64,000 nt of DNA from Cytobacillus sp. NJ13 (GCA_030348385.1 JAUCFP010000006.1:1860001-1924000); one strand, 5' to 3'. Shown: positions 15,401 to 26,257, counted from the first letter of the stretch. Notes: generated by a model from the sequence alone, not told the origin. Numbers and translations are program-made.

Positions 15401-17268
15401 TATGCCTTAACCCCCTTATCATTATTATCTTCCAAATCTTCTTTATGAATGTGGTATCCATGGTCATCCTTAACAGAACGAACAAACATTGAACCTAAAG
15501 TAATAAGCATACCAACGATTATAACCGGAATACCCCAGCTGTGCTCCGCACGGTACATTGCACCAAATGCAGCAACAAATAGCCCTAAAGAAATCACAAA
15601 TGGAATGAAAGAGTTATTAGGCATATGGATGTCTCCAAGCGGTTCAGCAGGTGACATGCCTTTTTTGCCTTCCATCTTTTCAAGCCAATATGCATCAAGA
15701 CCGCGAACCAGCGGAAGCTGCTTGAAGTTGTAGAATGGAGGCGGTGATGGTATTGCCCACTCTAAAGTGCGGCCATCTCCCCAAGGATCATTGCCGACTT
15801 TTTCATTTTTGACACTTGTAATAACAATATTAATCAACATAATGATTACTGCAGCTGCCATGAAGAAAGCACCAACAGTACTTACCATGTTCGCCGTCTC
15901 AAATCCCTGTCCAGGAAGGAAAGTGAAAATTCGGCGCGGCATTCCCCAAAGACCGAGAAAATGCTGGATAAAGAATGTTAAATGGAATCCAATAAAGAAT
16001 AATACGAATGTAATTTTTCCAAGGAACTCGTTTAGCATTGTTCCGAACATTTTTGGCCAGTATAGGTGTGCACCTGCAAATAATGCAAAGACAACACCGC
16101 CGACAATTACATAGTGGAAGTGAGCAACTACAAAGTAGCTGTCATGGTACTGATAATCCTGAGCAGCTGATGCAAGCATAACACCAGTAACACCGCCGGC
16201 TACGAATGAAGGAATAAAGGCAATAGCCCAAAGCATTGGTGTTGTGAATGTAATGCTTCCGCCCCACATTGTGAATAGCCAGTTAAAGATCTTTATACCG
16301 GTTGGTACTGCAATTGCCATTGTTGCAACAGCAAAAATCGCGTTAGCAATCGGACCCATGCCAGTTGTAAACATATGGTGAGCCCAAACCATGAATCCTA
16401 AGAATCCAATAAGAACCGTTGCGAATACCATGGAAGAGTATCCGAAAAGGCGCTTTCTTGAGAAAATCGCAAATATCTCGGAAAAAATACCGAAAGCCGG
16501 CAATATCAAAATGTAAACTTCAGGGTGACCAAAAATCCAGAAGAAATGCTCCCAGATAATTGTATTACCGCCCATTGCCGGATCAAAGAAGTTAGATCCA
16601 AACATACGGTCGAAAATTAACAGGAATAATCCTACTGTTAATGCAGGGAATGCAAACAAAATCAATGCAGATGTAACAAAAGTAGCCCAAGTGAACATTG
16701 GCATACGCATATATGTCATACCAGGAGCACGCATGTTAATGATGGTAACAAGGAAGTTGATACCCCCGATTAACGTACCTGCACCGGAAATCTGCAATCC
16801 AAGTGCGTAGAAGTCGATGCCATGACCTTCAGATGCAATTGATAATGAAGCATATGAAGTCCAGCCGGCATCAGGAGCTCCGCCTAAGAACCATGATAGA
16901 TTTAAGAAAACTCCACCAAAGAAAAATAGCCAGAACCCTAAAGAATTCAAGAATGGGAACGCAACGTCACGCGCTCCGATCTGCAGTGGCATAACCGCAT
17001 TCATAAAAGCGAAAATTAGTGGCATAGCCGCCAAGAAGATCATCGTTGTACCGTGCATGGTTAAAATTTCATTATACAATCCTGCACTTACAAAATCATT
17101 GTTTGGTACTGCAAGCTGGATACGGATGAACATGGCTTCCAATCCGCCAAGCAAGAAGAAAAATCCGCCAGCTATAAGATAAAGGATTGCGATTTTTTTA
17201 TGGTCAACTGTTGTTAAGTAGTCCCATAAAACCGCTCCAAAACCTTTTTTCTGTGCTAAGGTACTCAC
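15400..17268 (-). CDS. ctaD: Cytochrome caa3 oxidase subunit I
   Basis: The product has 622 residues and 14 helices (12 core plus two extra C-terminal ones). The heme a3-CuB centre motif is seen as IFGHPEVYILILPAFG, with the two further CuB histidines in WAHHMFTTG and the heme ligands in AHFHYVIVGG. It reduces oxygen to water with proton pumping, using electrons from the CuA and cytochrome c domain of CtaC. It lies 28 bases after ctaC in the ctaCDEF unit. Confidence 0.96.
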   Translation of the reverse strand: MSTLAQKKGFGAVLWDYLTTVDHKKIAILYLIAGGFFFLLGGLEAMFIRIQLAVPNNDFVSAGLYNEILTMHGTTMIFLAAMPLIFAFMNAVMPLQIGARDVAFPFLNSLGFWLFFFGGVFLNLSWFLGGAPDAGWTSYASLSIASEGHGIDFYALGLQISGAGTLIGGINFLVTIINMRAPGMTYMRMPMFTWATFVTSALILFAFPALTVGLFLLIFDRMFGSNFFDPAMGGNTIIWEHFFWIFGHPEVYILILPAFGIFSEIFAIFSRKRLFGYSSMVFATVLIGFLGFMVWAHHMFTTGMGPIANAIFAVATMAIAVPTGIKIFNWLFTMWGGSITFTTPMLWAIAFIPSFVAGGVTGVMLASAAQDYQYHDSYFVVAHFHYVIVGGVVFALFAGAHLYWPKMFGTMLNEFLGKITFVLFFIGFHLTFFIQHFLGLWGMPRRIFTFLPGQGFETANMVSTVGAFFMAAAVIIMLINIVITSVKNEKVGNDPWGDGRTLEWAIPSPPPFYNFKQLPLVRGLDAYWLEKMEGKKGMSPAEPLGDIHMPNNSFIPFVISLGLFVAAFGAMYRAEHSWGIPVIIVGMLITLGSMFVRSVKDDHGYHIHKEDLEDNNDKGVKA

Positions 17269-17296
17269 AATTTTACCTCCCTTTTCAAAAAATCCC

Positions 17297-18373
17297 CTAT
17301 TGTTCCATTACTTTCAAGCCCATTAAGTATTCTGTAAGGGCATCTAGCTGTTCTTCAGTCAATTCGCCATACGTACCTGTCATTTTATTTCCAGGCTTGA
17401 ATGTTTCTGGATCTCTTAACCAATCCTTTAGATCTTCTTCTGTATGATCAAGGATACCGGCAATACGATCGCGATCACCGAAGTTTGTTAAGTTTGGAGC
17501 TAAACGCGCAGCTTCAGGAGCAGTATTGGCTGGTGTTACAGCATGACATCCGATACAGCTGTTATTGAAGACTTCTTGGCCAGCTTGCGCCAGATCTGTC
17601 TCTGCCTGTTTAGGTTCTTTTACATCCTGCATGGCAGTTGCCCATTGATCGAATTGATCACGTGGAACCGCTTTAACTTTGAAATCCATTAAAGCGTGGG
17701 AAGGACCACAAAGCTCTGCACACTTACCATAGAAGTAATTGTCTGCTTCTGCGGCTTTTTCACCATCAAACTCCAGCCAGAATTTATTCACGTTGTCAGT
17801 GTTTGTATCCAGCTTACCTCCTACAGCAGGAATCCAGAAAGAATGCTTAACATCAGAAGCAATTAGATTAAAATAAACTTTTTCATCAGTAGGCACAACT
17901 AATTCCTGGCCAGTGATGATTTCCTGGTTTGGATATTCAAATTCCCACCAGTATAAGTTTGCGCGCACATTAACTACAAGTGCATCTGTCTTGCCTTCTT
18001 CATTCTTCTTTTCCATTGGGCCTACATCTGCAAGCTTAAAGGTAGCTGAAACTGTCGGTACAGCAAGAATTAGAAGCAAAAGAATAGGAATAACAGTCCA
18101 AATGATTTCCAGTTTGTGGCTTCCCTCAACTTGTTTTGGAATTCTGTCGTCCTTGCGGCGGAATTTAAAAACAACAATAAAGAAGATTACTGTTACGACC
18201 GCAATTACTCCTACCATTATTGCAGTACTTAACACCATCAAATCAAATTGTGTTTGCGCCACTTCGCCGGCAGGATTCAGCGTAGATAAATACGGTTTGC
18301 CGGAGCAAGCGGAAAGAATGAGCGCCATCATTGCAAACAGAGAAAAAAGACGCCACTTTGCAAGCCTTTTCAT
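17297..18373 (-). CDS. ctaC: Cytochrome caa3 oxidase subunit II with fused cytochrome c
   Basis: The product has 358 residues: a lipoprotein signal with lipobox LSAC (Cys23), two membrane helices (about 45-70 and 92-112), a periplasmic-side CuA domain (about 125-255, CAELCGPSHALM with its Cys pair and His) and a C-terminal cytochrome c domain (about 265-358) with the heme-binding CIGCH and a distal Met in NKMTG. This fusion defines the caa3-type oxidase. The substrate is presumably membrane cytochrome c or a direct quinol-cytochrome bc route. Confidence 0.96.
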   Translation of the reverse strand: MKRLAKWRLFSLFAMMALILSACSGKPYLSTLNPAGEVAQTQFDLMVLSTAIMVGVIAVVTVIFFIVVFKFRRKDDRIPKQVEGSHKLEIIWTVIPILLLLILAVPTVSATFKLADVGPMEKKNEEGKTDALVVNVRANLYWWEFEYPNQEIITGQELVVPTDEKVYFNLIASDVKHSFWIPAVGGKLDTNTDNVNKFWLEFDGEKAAEADNYFYGKCAELCGPSHALMDFKVKAVPRDQFDQWATAMQDVKEPKQAETDLAQAGQEVFNNSCIGCHAVTPANTAPEAARLAPNLTNFGDRDRIAGILDHTEEDLKDWLRDPETFKPGNKMTGTYGELTEEQLDALTEYLMGLKVMEQ

Positions 18374-18484
18374 AGCTTAATCAAACCCCTCTTTCGTCAA
18401 AATTTCATTTTTTGAATTGTTTGATCAAAAAATATGGATAAATCCTCTCTCGTTACTAGCGAAAGAAAGAATTTCCTAACTAAG

Positions 18485-19423
18485 TTAGATAAGTGTAATG
18501 ATCACCATAGCTACAAACATGATGGTCAGATATTGCAGGGAGTATACAAACATTAATGTAGCCCATTTTATATCATTGTTAAATTTCCTAGCATATAATC
18601 CCGTTAATAACCATCCAATGTTCAAAACTGTGGCAAGGATTAAAAAAGGCAATCCAAGTGATGGCATAAGAAATGGCAGGGGCAATAATGCTGCTACCCA
18701 TATGTAAATATGCCTTTTGGTAGTTTTAAACCCTTTTACAACTGGAAGCATGGGAACTCCCGCAGCCCGGTATTCCTCCACCCTTCTCATTGCTAAAGCA
18801 TAAAAATGAGGAGGCTGCCAAATAAAAACGATAGCGAACAGCACCCAAGCCATGGGGTCGAGATTGCCATCGGCAGCTGCCCACCCGATCAGCGGGGGAA
18901 CTGCCCCTGAAATGCTGCCTACAATCGTATTGGATACAAATCTGCGTTTCGTCCACATTGTATATAAAACAACATAGCTGAAAACGCCAATTAATCCAAT
19001 TACAACTGCTGCTGCTGTTGTAAACATTAAAAAGGCCGTACCAAGGCCAATAAGCAGAAGGCTCAAAAGTGCAACCTTGCCCGGGTTTACTTTCCCAGTA
19101 ACAGTTGGTCTTCCTTTTGTTCTTTCCATTAATGGATCAATGTCGCGGTCAATATAATTATTTAAGCTGCAGGAGCCTGCAATAATCAATGAGGAGCCAA
19201 TGACTGTATAAAGAACCAGATCAAGATTATTGAAAAATCCTTTTCCGGAAAAATGCAGTGCAAGCCAAAGACCGGTGAAGGTGGTAATCAGATTGGAATT
19301 TACAATACCTATTTTGATAAGGGCAAGGAAATCCTTCCAAACTGTGGTCTCAGGTATATCATTTTGTAGGCTTCGCTCACTGTCCTCAATAGCAGCATCA
19401 CTCAAAGCCCGTGAGTTAGACAT
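18485..19423 (-). CDS. ctaB: Protoheme IX farnesyltransferase (heme O synthase)
   Basis: I take the ATG at 19423, with AAAGGAGG 6-8 bases upstream, rather than 11 codons earlier. The product has 312 residues, nine membrane helices and the UbiA prenyltransferase motifs [19 protein letters not shown] (first Asp-rich site) and [12 protein letters not shown] near the second. It transfers a farnesyl group to heme B to make heme O, the precursor for CtaA. It is divergent from ctaA and upstream of ctaC on the same strand, as in B. subtilis. Confidence 0.95.
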   Translation of the reverse strand: MSNSRALSDAAIEDSERSLQNDIPETTVWKDFLALIKIGIVNSNLITTFTGLWLALHFSGKGFFNNLDLVLYTVIGSSLIIAGSCSLNNYIDRDIDPLMERTKGRPTVTGKVNPGKVALLSLLLIGLGTAFLMFTTAAAVVIGLIGVFSYVVLYTMWTKRRFVSNTIVGSISGAVPPLIGWAAADGNLDPMAWVLFAIVFIWQPPHFYALAMRRVEEYRAAGVPMLPVVKGFKTTKRHIYIWVAALLPLPFLMPSLGLPFLILATVLNIGWLLTGLYARKFNNDIKWATLMFVYSLQYLTIMFVAMVIITLI

Positions 19424-20069
19424 ATCTTTTCCTCCTTTATCTCTTATCGCAGACAAAAGCTATCTTTGCACTACACCTACTATAAAGCATAAATGCCTGT
19501 AAAGCTATGTTCGCGATAAAAAACGAGGGGTAAACCCTGGATGAATAATAATAATCCCGATAGTTTTCTACCATTAATAATGTATTTAAACTGTTTATTA
19601 TCTAGATGAAGCTAAACCATTTCTCTGTATATTAAATCACACTTTAAAACTCTTTTGTGAATTTTTTTAGAATAATTTATGACTAATTTGTGTCAAAAAT
19701 TAAATTCACTTAAAGAATGGTTGCTTTTTTGAGATAATAAAACTGCTTTGAAAACTACAGAAGAAAAAATATACTCACTTTTATGTATTTTTTGATACTT
19801 TCCGCGACAGGGGATATCCATTTTATACCCCCTTTATATTTCTAGCAAACTCCATTACAAGTTTCAACCTTTTTTACTATAATTAACTTTATAATTTTTA
19901 TAACTGTTGTAAAAAAAGCTTTATTCCTGTACTATCGAAAAAGTAAAATGACGCCATTACTATATGGCTTTTTATAGAATCTTTGTTAAGATAGATAACG
20001 GACAAATACTTAGTAATTCAATTGTTTACCCATTGATAAACATAGAATATTTAAAGAAGGTGAAAGGCT
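19424..20069. other. ctaB-ctaA divergent regulatory region
   Basis: This is a 646-base AT-rich region without a credible gene. Two direct TTTGTG-type boxes are present, TTTGTGAAT at 19654-19662 and TTTGTGTCA at 19687-19695, 33 bases apart. As I recall, TTTGTGAAT is the ResD-binding pattern in B. subtilis, and ResDE controls ctaA and ctaB there. Binding here is inference. Confidence 0.55.
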
Positions 20070-21047
20070 TTGCAAAGATCTTTAAAATGGTTTGCCGTTC
20101 TTACAACTATCGGCATGCTTTTAATTTTGCTCGGCGGTGCTCTGGTAACGAAAACTGAATCAGGAATGGGATGCGGGAAATCCTGGCCGCTTTGCAATGG
20201 CGAATTTGTTCCAAGCGATATTACACCTGAATTGATTATCGAACTGGCTCACAGACTTGTTTCAGGCTCAGTTGGGTTCATGGTCCTGATATTATCGATT
20301 TGGACATGGAGAAAAATGGGACATATAAGAGAAACAAAGTTTTTATCACTCACTTCGTTCTTCTTCCTTGTCCTGCAGGCTTTAATCGGAGCGGCCGCAG
20401 TAGTATGGGGGCAATCTGATTTTGTACTTGCCCTTCATTTCGGGATTTCTTTAATATCATTTGCTGCAGTACTGCTTCTGACTTTGCTTGTTTTTGAAGT
20501 AGATAAGAAATTCGAGGCCGAGAAGCTCATTATTGATAAAAGAATGAGGAAACATATTATTGGAGTTTCTATTTACAGCTATGCTGTTGTATACACTGGG
20601 GCGCTTGTGCGCCATGTTAATGCAAGTCTTGTCTGCCGTGACTGGCCGCTTTGCTTTAACGGTTCTTTCGCTCTTCCGGAAAATATGTACGAATGGGTGC
20701 AAATGGGCCACCGGGCTGCTGCCGGATTAATTTTTATATGGATCGGTTACATTACTTATCTTGCAATTAAGCATTACAGGGAACAAAAAGTTGTTTATTG
20801 GGGCTGGATCATATCATTTATCTTAGTATCGCTGCAGGTAGCTGCTGGTGCATTAGTTGTTTTAACCAGACTTAACTTGTATATAGCTCTTGCCCACGCC
20901 TTCTTTATTTCCTGCTTATTTGGAGTATTAAGCTATTTTATCCTTCTATCCTCACGGAGCAGGAAGAATGAGCTTGCTGTTTCAGCTGTTAGGGAAAAAG
21001 AGAACAATGATGAATCAGCTATCCCGACCATTACTTCCATTCCATAA
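20070..21047 (+). CDS. ctaA: Heme A synthase
   Basis: The frame has 325 residues from a TTG (AAGGTG site), slightly longer than the 306 of B. subtilis through its hydrophilic C-terminal tail ([20 protein letters not shown]). It has eight membrane helices and the conserved heme His in [10 protein letters not shown] and QMGHRAAAG, plus the Cys pair in the [13 protein letters not shown] and [14 protein letters not shown] loops. It oxidises heme O to heme A for the caa3 oxidase. It is single and divergent from ctaB, and ends in a strong terminator. Confidence 0.95.
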   Translation: MQRSLKWFAVLTTIGMLLILLGGALVTKTESGMGCGKSWPLCNGEFVPSDITPELIIELAHRLVSGSVGFMVLILSIWTWRKMGHIRETKFLSLTSFFFLVLQALIGAAAVVWGQSDFVLALHFGISLISFAAVLLLTLLVFEVDKKFEAEKLIIDKRMRKHIIGVSIYSYAVVYTGALVRHVNASLVCRDWPLCFNGSFALPENMYEWVQMGHRAAAGLIFIWIGYITYLAIKHYREQKVVYWGWIISFILVSLQVAAGALVVLTRLNLYIALAHAFFISCLFGVLSYFILLSSRSRKNELAVSAVREKENNDESAIPTITSIP

Positions 21048-21056
21048 TTGCTTTAA

Positions 21057-21093
21057 ACAAAAGAGCTTCGGCCAATTGCCGAAGCTCTTTTGT
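21057..21093 (+). terminator. Terminator after ctaA
   Basis: ACAAAAGAGCTTCGGC and GCCGAAGCTCTTTTGT pair perfectly around CAATT. Confidence 0.9.
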
Positions 21094-21176
21094 TATATAT
21101 ATCCCAGTCTAACGGGCAGTTTGGTTCAACTAACAATCAGTGGGGTATAAGCCCCGCCACCGATTGAAGTTTCACT

Positions 21177-24100
21177 TTATTTTGACAGCTCCAGCAATAA
21201 GTCTCCAGTTTGAATTGCTTCACCGTTTGAGACGTGGATGTCTTTAACTGTTCCAGAGAATGGCGCCTGTACAGTGGTTTCCATTTTCATTGCTTCTGTA
21301 ATCATTAAGTGATCGCCTTTTTCGACTTTTTCACCTTTTTCCGCAAGGACCTTGATTACAGTTCCCGGCATGCTGGCAGCAATATGACTTTCATTATGCG
21401 GATCAGCTTTTGCCTTGGAGGCTACAGTTGCTTTAATGCTTTCATCTTTTATGCTTACTTCACGAGGCTGGCCATTTAGCTCAAAATACACAATTCGTGT
21501 GCCATCAGCTTGAGGCTGGCCAATAGAAACTAATTTAACTATCAATGTTTTACCTGTCTCAATTTCAATTTCTACTTCCTCACCCAGTCTTAATCCATAT
21601 AGGAATGTTGGTGTGTCAAGAACAGAAATATCACCAAACTGTTCACAGGTCTTAATATAGTCCATAAATACTTTTGGATACAGTGCATAAGCAATTGCAT
21701 CAAAGCTTGTAACCTGCCTGCCCAATTCTTTAAAGAGTTTTTCTTTTAAAGCATCGAAGTCCACATCTTCAAGAAGTTCCCCCGGGCGGACAGTGATTGG
21801 CTCCCTGTCCTTCAATATGACCTTTTGCAGTTCTGCCGGGAATCCTCCATATGGCTGCCCTAAGTAGCCTTCAAACAATTCTACAACTGAGTCAGGAAAA
21901 TCCAGAGATTTGCCTTTATTCAAAACATCCTGCTCTGTCAGCTGATTCTGGACCATAAATAACGCCATATCACCAACTACCTTGGAAGAAGGTGTAACTT
22001 TAACGATATCACCAAACATTTGATTCACACGGGAATACATGTCCTTAACTTCATCCCACTTATCTCCAAGGCCAACAGCTTTAGCCTGCTGCTGAAGATT
22101 ACTGTATTGTCCGCCAGGCATCTCATGCTGATAGACTTCTGAATGAGGGGCCTTCATGCCGCTTTCGAAGTCCTGGTAGTATTTGCGCACATCTTCCCAA
22201 TAGTAAGATAACTGCTCAAGCGCCTGGATATCAATTTTTGGCTGTCTGTCATTCCCCTGCAGAGCGTAATATAAAGAATTAGCACTTGGCTGGGATGTTA
22301 AGCCTGCCATTGTGCTTAGAGCAGTATCCACAATATCCACTCCAGCTTCAATAGCCTTTGCATATGTGAAAATTCCATTTCCGCTCGTATCATGAGTATG
22401 AAGATGGATCGGAATGTCAACAGTCTCTTTCAATTCAGAAATAAGGGTGTAGGCTGATTGCGGCTTCAATAAACCAGCCATATCTTTGATGGCCAGTATA
22501 TGGGCCCCCTGATTCTCTAACTCTTTTGCCAGGTCTTTATAGTATTTAAGATTGTACTTTGTTCTGGCAGGATCCAAAATATCACCTGTATAACACATGG
22601 AGGCTTCTGCAATTTTTCCTGTCTGGCGGACAGCGTCAATTGCGACTTCCATCCCTTTAACCCAGTTAAGGCTATCGAAAATTCGGAAGACATCGATGCC
22701 AGCGTAGGCTGATTTTTCAACAAACTCTCTTATTACATTATCCGGATAATTTTTATATCCAACTGCATTTGAAGCACGAAGAAGCATCTGGAATAAAACA
22801 TTTGGCATTTTTTCGCGCAATGCCAGCAGCCTTTCCCAAGGATCTTCTTTGAGGAATCTGTACGCAACATCAAAAGTTGCTCCACCCCACATTTCAAAGG
22901 AAAACATATCCGGAAGCAATTTTGCTGTCGGTTCTGCGATATGCGTCAAGTCATTTGTCCTTACTCTTGTCGCCAGCAATGATTGATGGGCGTCACGGAA
23001 AGTCGTATCCGTAATTAAAACTTCTTTTTGTTCTTTTATCCATTTAACAAGCCCTTCAGGGCCATGATTGTCAAAAATTTGTTTTGTGCCGTCCTGGTAA
23101 TCTGTACTGTATTGTAATTTTGGCACCCGCGGCTCTTCAAATACCGGACGTTTTTTCTTTTCAATTCCCGGGAATCCATTAACAGTTACATTCCCGATAT
23201 AATTCAGCATCTTCGTTCCGCGGTCTTTCCTTTTCGGGAACAGGAATAGTTCAGGAGTTTCATCAATAAATGATGTATCATATTCTCCTCTTAAGAATTT
23301 CTCGTGTTTTACTACATTCTCAAGGAAAGGAATATTTGTTTTAATGCCCCTGATGCGGAACTCCTGCAGGTTCCGAACCATTTTTGATGCTGCCTGCTGG
23401 AAAGTCATAGCGTGCGTTGAGAGTTTAACAAGCAGTGAATCATAATATGGTGTGATCACTGCCCCCTGGAACCCGTTCCCTGCATCAAGACGCACACCGA
23501 AACCGCCGCCCGATCTGTAAGCCATTAACCGGCCAGTATCAGGCATGAAGTTATTTAAAGGATCTTCTGTTGTAACACGTGATTGAATGGCAAATCCATG
23601 AATATGAATATTTTCCTGTTCAGGAACACCCACTTCTTTGCTGTGCAGCGCGTAGCCTTCAGCCACTAAAATTTGTGTTTGTACAATATCAACTCCTGTT
23701 ACCATTTCGGTGATCGTATGCTCAACTTGCACACGCGGATTTACTTCAATAAAATAAAACTGATCACCTGATACCAGGAATTCCACAGTTCCTGCATTAA
23801 TATAATCTACCTTCTTCATAAGATTGACAGCGGCCTGGCATATATCATCTCTTAATTTTTCCGAAAGGGATACGCAGGGTGCTACTTCTACAACCTTCTG
23901 ATGGCGCCTCTGGACTGAACAATCTCTTTCATATAGGTGGACAATATTTCCTTCATGGTCACCAATGATTTGAACCTCTATATGTTTTGGCCTTTCTATG
24001 AATCTTTCAACATAAACTTCATCATTGCCAAAAGCCGCTTTAGCTTCCGACTTTGCACGCTCATATGATTCCTTTACTTCTTCCAGGCTCCTTACGATGC

Positions 24101-24617
24101 GCATGCCTCTTCCGCCGCCGCCAAGTGAAGCTTTAATGATAATCGGGAATCCATGATTTTTGCCAAAGCTAATCACTTCATCCAGGCTTTCTGCAGGGCC
24201 ATCACTGCCTGGAATAACCGGAATTTCAGCAAGCTGTGCTTGCGTTCTTGCTTTAACTTTATCTCCAAACATGTCCAGATGCTTAGAAGCAGGACCGATG
24301 AATATGATGCCCTCTTCCTCGCACCGTTTTGCGAATTCTATATTTTCAGACAGGAATCCGTATCCAGGATGAATGGCATCAACATCACTGCTTTTCGCAA
24401 TATCAATGATTCCTTCAATATCAAGATAGGCATCAATCGGTTTTTTACCCTCCCCTACCAGATAAGCTTCATCTGCTTTATAGCGGTGATAGGATCCGGA
24501 GTCCTCTTTAGAATAGATGGCTACCGTGCGGATATCCAGCTCTGTGCAGGCACGGAAAACACGAATGGCAATTTCTCCTCTGTTGGCTACTAATACCTTG
24601 TTAATTCTTCGGCTCAA
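21177..24617 (-). CDS. pyc: Pyruvate carboxylase
   Basis: I place the start at the TTG at 24617 (GGGGTG upstream), giving 1146 residues against about 1148 in B. subtilis PycA; the frame is open 15 codons further but that part has no homology. Domains: biotin carboxylase (about 1-450, ATP-grasp loop GGGGRGMRI), carboxyltransferase (about 530-800, DTTFRDAHQSLLATR and the metal-binding HLHTHDTSG), allosteric linker and biotin carrier (about 1075-1146, EAMKMETT with the biotinyl Lys near 1110). It makes oxaloacetate from pyruvate and bicarbonate. It lies downstream of ftsW, as in B. subtilis. Confidence 0.97.
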   Translation of the reverse strand: MSRRINKVLVANRGEIAIRVFRACTELDIRTVAIYSKEDSGSYHRYKADEAYLVGEGKKPIDAYLDIEGIIDIAKSSDVDAIHPGYGFLSENIEFAKRCEEEGIIFIGPASKHLDMFGDKVKARTQAQLAEIPVIPGSDGPAESLDEVISFGKNHGFPIIIKASLGGGGRGMRIVRSLEEVKESYERAKSEAKAAFGNDEVYVERFIERPKHIEVQIIGDHEGNIVHLYERDCSVQRRHQKVVEVAPCVSLSEKLRDDICQAAVNLMKKVDYINAGTVEFLVSGDQFYFIEVNPRVQVEHTITEMVTGVDIVQTQILVAEGYALHSKEVGVPEQENIHIHGFAIQSRVTTEDPLNNFMPDTGRLMAYRSGGGFGVRLDAGNGFQGAVITPYYDSLLVKLSTHAMTFQQAASKMVRNLQEFRIRGIKTNIPFLENVVKHEKFLRGEYDTSFIDETPELFLFPKRKDRGTKMLNYIGNVTVNGFPGIEKKKRPVFEEPRVPKLQYSTDYQDGTKQIFDNHGPEGLVKWIKEQKEVLITDTTFRDAHQSLLATRVRTNDLTHIAEPTAKLLPDMFSFEMWGGATFDVAYRFLKEDPWERLLALREKMPNVLFQMLLRASNAVGYKNYPDNVIREFVEKSAYAGIDVFRIFDSLNWVKGMEVAIDAVRQTGKIAEASMCYTGDILDPARTKYNLKYYKDLAKELENQGAHILAIKDMAGLLKPQSAYTLISELKETVDIPIHLHTHDTSGNGIFTYAKAIEAGVDIVDTALSTMAGLTSQPSANSLYYALQGNDRQPKIDIQALEQLSYYWEDVRKYYQDFESGMKAPHSEVYQHEMPGGQYSNLQQQAKAVGLGDKWDEVKDMYSRVNQMFGDIVKVTPSSKVVGDMALFMVQNQLTEQDVLNKGKSLDFPDSVVELFEGYLGQPYGGFPAELQKVILKDREPITVRPGELLEDVDFDALKEKLFKELGRQVTSFDAIAYALYPKVFMDYIKTCEQFGDISVLDTPTFLYGLRLGEEVEIEIETGKTLIVKLVSIGQPQADGTRIVYFELNGQPREVSIKDESIKATVASKAKADPHNESHIAASMPGTVIKVLAEKGEKVEKGDHLMITEAMKMETTVQAPFSGTVKDIHVSNGEAIQTGDLLLELSK

Positions 24618-24672
24618 ACAAAACACCCCGTCTTTATGTATTTTTTGGCAATATTCTGCCAAATTAAAGTTG

Positions 24673-24702
24673 AGGCCGGGTGGGTTTCCCGCTAGCCGGC
24701 CT
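24673..24702 (-). other. GC-rich stem-loop between ftsW and pyc
   Basis: AGGCCGG and CCGGCCT form the outer stem, with an inner GGG-AAA-CCC, in the 180-base gap before pyc. There is no clear T tract (CAACTTTAA follows on the minus strand), so it may be a weak ftsW terminator or a pyc leader structure. Confidence 0.45.
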
Positions 24703-24797
24703 AAATAACTTTGATTGGCTGCTCCCTGATGGAAGCAATTATGTAATCAGCTTCTGCTGATTGATGTATAAATAAAGCACTGAAAAGTTTTCTGTGC

Positions 24798-26000
24798 CTA
24801 TTTACGAATGGAAAATGATTTTTCAGAAGCCAGTTCCATGGATTCCGGTTTTGCCTGCTCATTTTTATTTTTGTATTTTTGTTCATAATTTACAAACATA
24901 GATACATTGACTAAAATCCCCATTGCAATCGAAAGCTGAAGCAGAGATGAACCTCCATAGCTGATAAAAGGAAGTGTGACACCAGTCAGCGGCATAACAC
25001 CGGAAATCCCTGCAAGATTGATGAATGCCTGAATTCCTATCATGGCGGATATGCCAATAGCCAATAAGCTGCCAAAAGCATCTTTACACTTTAAACTGAT
25101 AAAGATTCCCCTCAGGACAATATACCCGAGAAGCAAAATCACAAAACCTACTCCAAATGCCCCAAGCTCTTCTGCAATTACAGCCATAATGAAGTCTGTA
25201 TGAGCTTCAGGAAGATAACCAAGCTTTTGTATACTTTCACCCAGGCCCAGCCCTTTTAATCCCCCTGCACCAAGGGCAATATAGGAATTCGAAAGCTGAT
25301 ACCCAAATTCTGAACCAAAAGGATCTCTAAATGCTTCGACCCTGCCCATTCGATAAGGTGCGAAAATCTTATCTTTTAACAGAAGGATAAAAGGCGCAGC
25401 TAACAAAACTCCGAATAGTCCAAGTCTAAATATGTTTTTGAAATTCATGCCTGAAGTAAAAATTATGGCAGCAGCGACCAGAAAAATAATCATCGCCGAA
25501 CCAAAGTCAGGCTGAACTGCAACAAGCAAAGCGGCTAGAATCAGATAAGCAAGCGGGGGAAGAACTCCTTTATTAAACTCATTAATATAGGGCTGCTTTT
25601 TTGCATAGACAGCTGCTAAATATATAATGACTGAAAGCTTGACAAATTCTGCAGGCTGAAGGCTTCTGCTCCCGATTTCAAACCAGCTCATCGCCCCTCC
25701 GGCTACTTTTCCAAAGATAAATAGCGCAATCAGGCCGAATAACGAAATGAACACCATCGGAACAAGAAATTTATTGCTTTGCATAGCTTTGTAAGGAAAT
25801 AGAGCGACAATAATAAAAACAACTGCTGAGATAATTAAATGCATTTTTTGCTTATTATAAAAAAAGTCGCTTTCCTGACCATAGATCTGCACAGCTGTTA
25901 CCATGCTTGCACTGAAAACCATAATGAGTCCAAAAACAGATAACAGGGCTACTGCAATAATCAGGGTATAATCATATGATTTTAATATTTTTTTAAACAT
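24798..26000 (-). CDS. ftsW: Cell division SEDS glycosyltransferase FtsW
   Basis: The product has 400 residues with about ten membrane helices and the SEDS family motifs: FSASMV near the N-terminus, VQPDFGSAMIIF, GAGGLKGLGLGESIQKLGYLPEAHTDFIM and the end motif GGSSLLQLSIAMGIL. SEDS proteins polymerise lipid II together with a class B PBP; FtsW acts at the division septum. I choose FtsW over RodA or SpoVE because the neighbours ylaN and pyc are the same as around B. subtilis ftsW. Confidence 0.9.
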   Translation of the reverse strand: MFKKILKSYDYTLIIAVALLSVFGLIMVFSASMVTAVQIYGQESDFFYNKQKMHLIISAVVFIIVALFPYKAMQSNKFLVPMVFISLFGLIALFIFGKVAGGAMSWFEIGSRSLQPAEFVKLSVIIYLAAVYAKKQPYINEFNKGVLPPLAYLILAALLVAVQPDFGSAMIIFLVAAAIIFTSGMNFKNIFRLGLFGVLLAAPFILLLKDKIFAPYRMGRVEAFRDPFGSEFGYQLSNSYIALGAGGLKGLGLGESIQKLGYLPEAHTDFIMAVIAEELGAFGVGFVILLLGYIVLRGIFISLKCKDAFGSLLAIGISAMIGIQAFINLAGISGVMPLTGVTLPFISYGGSSLLQLSIAMGILVNVSMFVNYEQKYKNKNEQAKPESMELASEKSFSIRK

Positions 26001-26214
26001 CCAGCCCTCTTCCCTTATCTTCTAAGTTTATTACTTATTCTACTATAGTATTGAATATCCTGCTTTGAAGAAAAGAAAAGTTAATTTAAATGTAACACAG
26101 CAAAGAAAAAAATTCTATAATTATGTCATACTAATTTTAAATTAAGTTATACAATTTTAACTATTCTATTCTTATTGATATACTATTTCAATCCTTTTAA
26201 AGTTTATCCGGTTA

Positions 26215-26257
26215 TAAAAAAACTCAAACAATCTTTAAAAGATGTTTGAGTTTTTTT
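26215..26257 (-). terminator. Terminator after ylaN
   Basis: AAAAAAACTCAAACA and TGTTTGAGTTTTTTTTT pair, with ATCTTTAAAAGA as loop. Strong T tract on both strands. Confidence 0.85.

Noticed and set aside
24701..24886. 61-codon minus frame between pyc and ftsW
   Set aside because: The first half is the ftsW end in another frame, and no ribosome binding site supports the rest.
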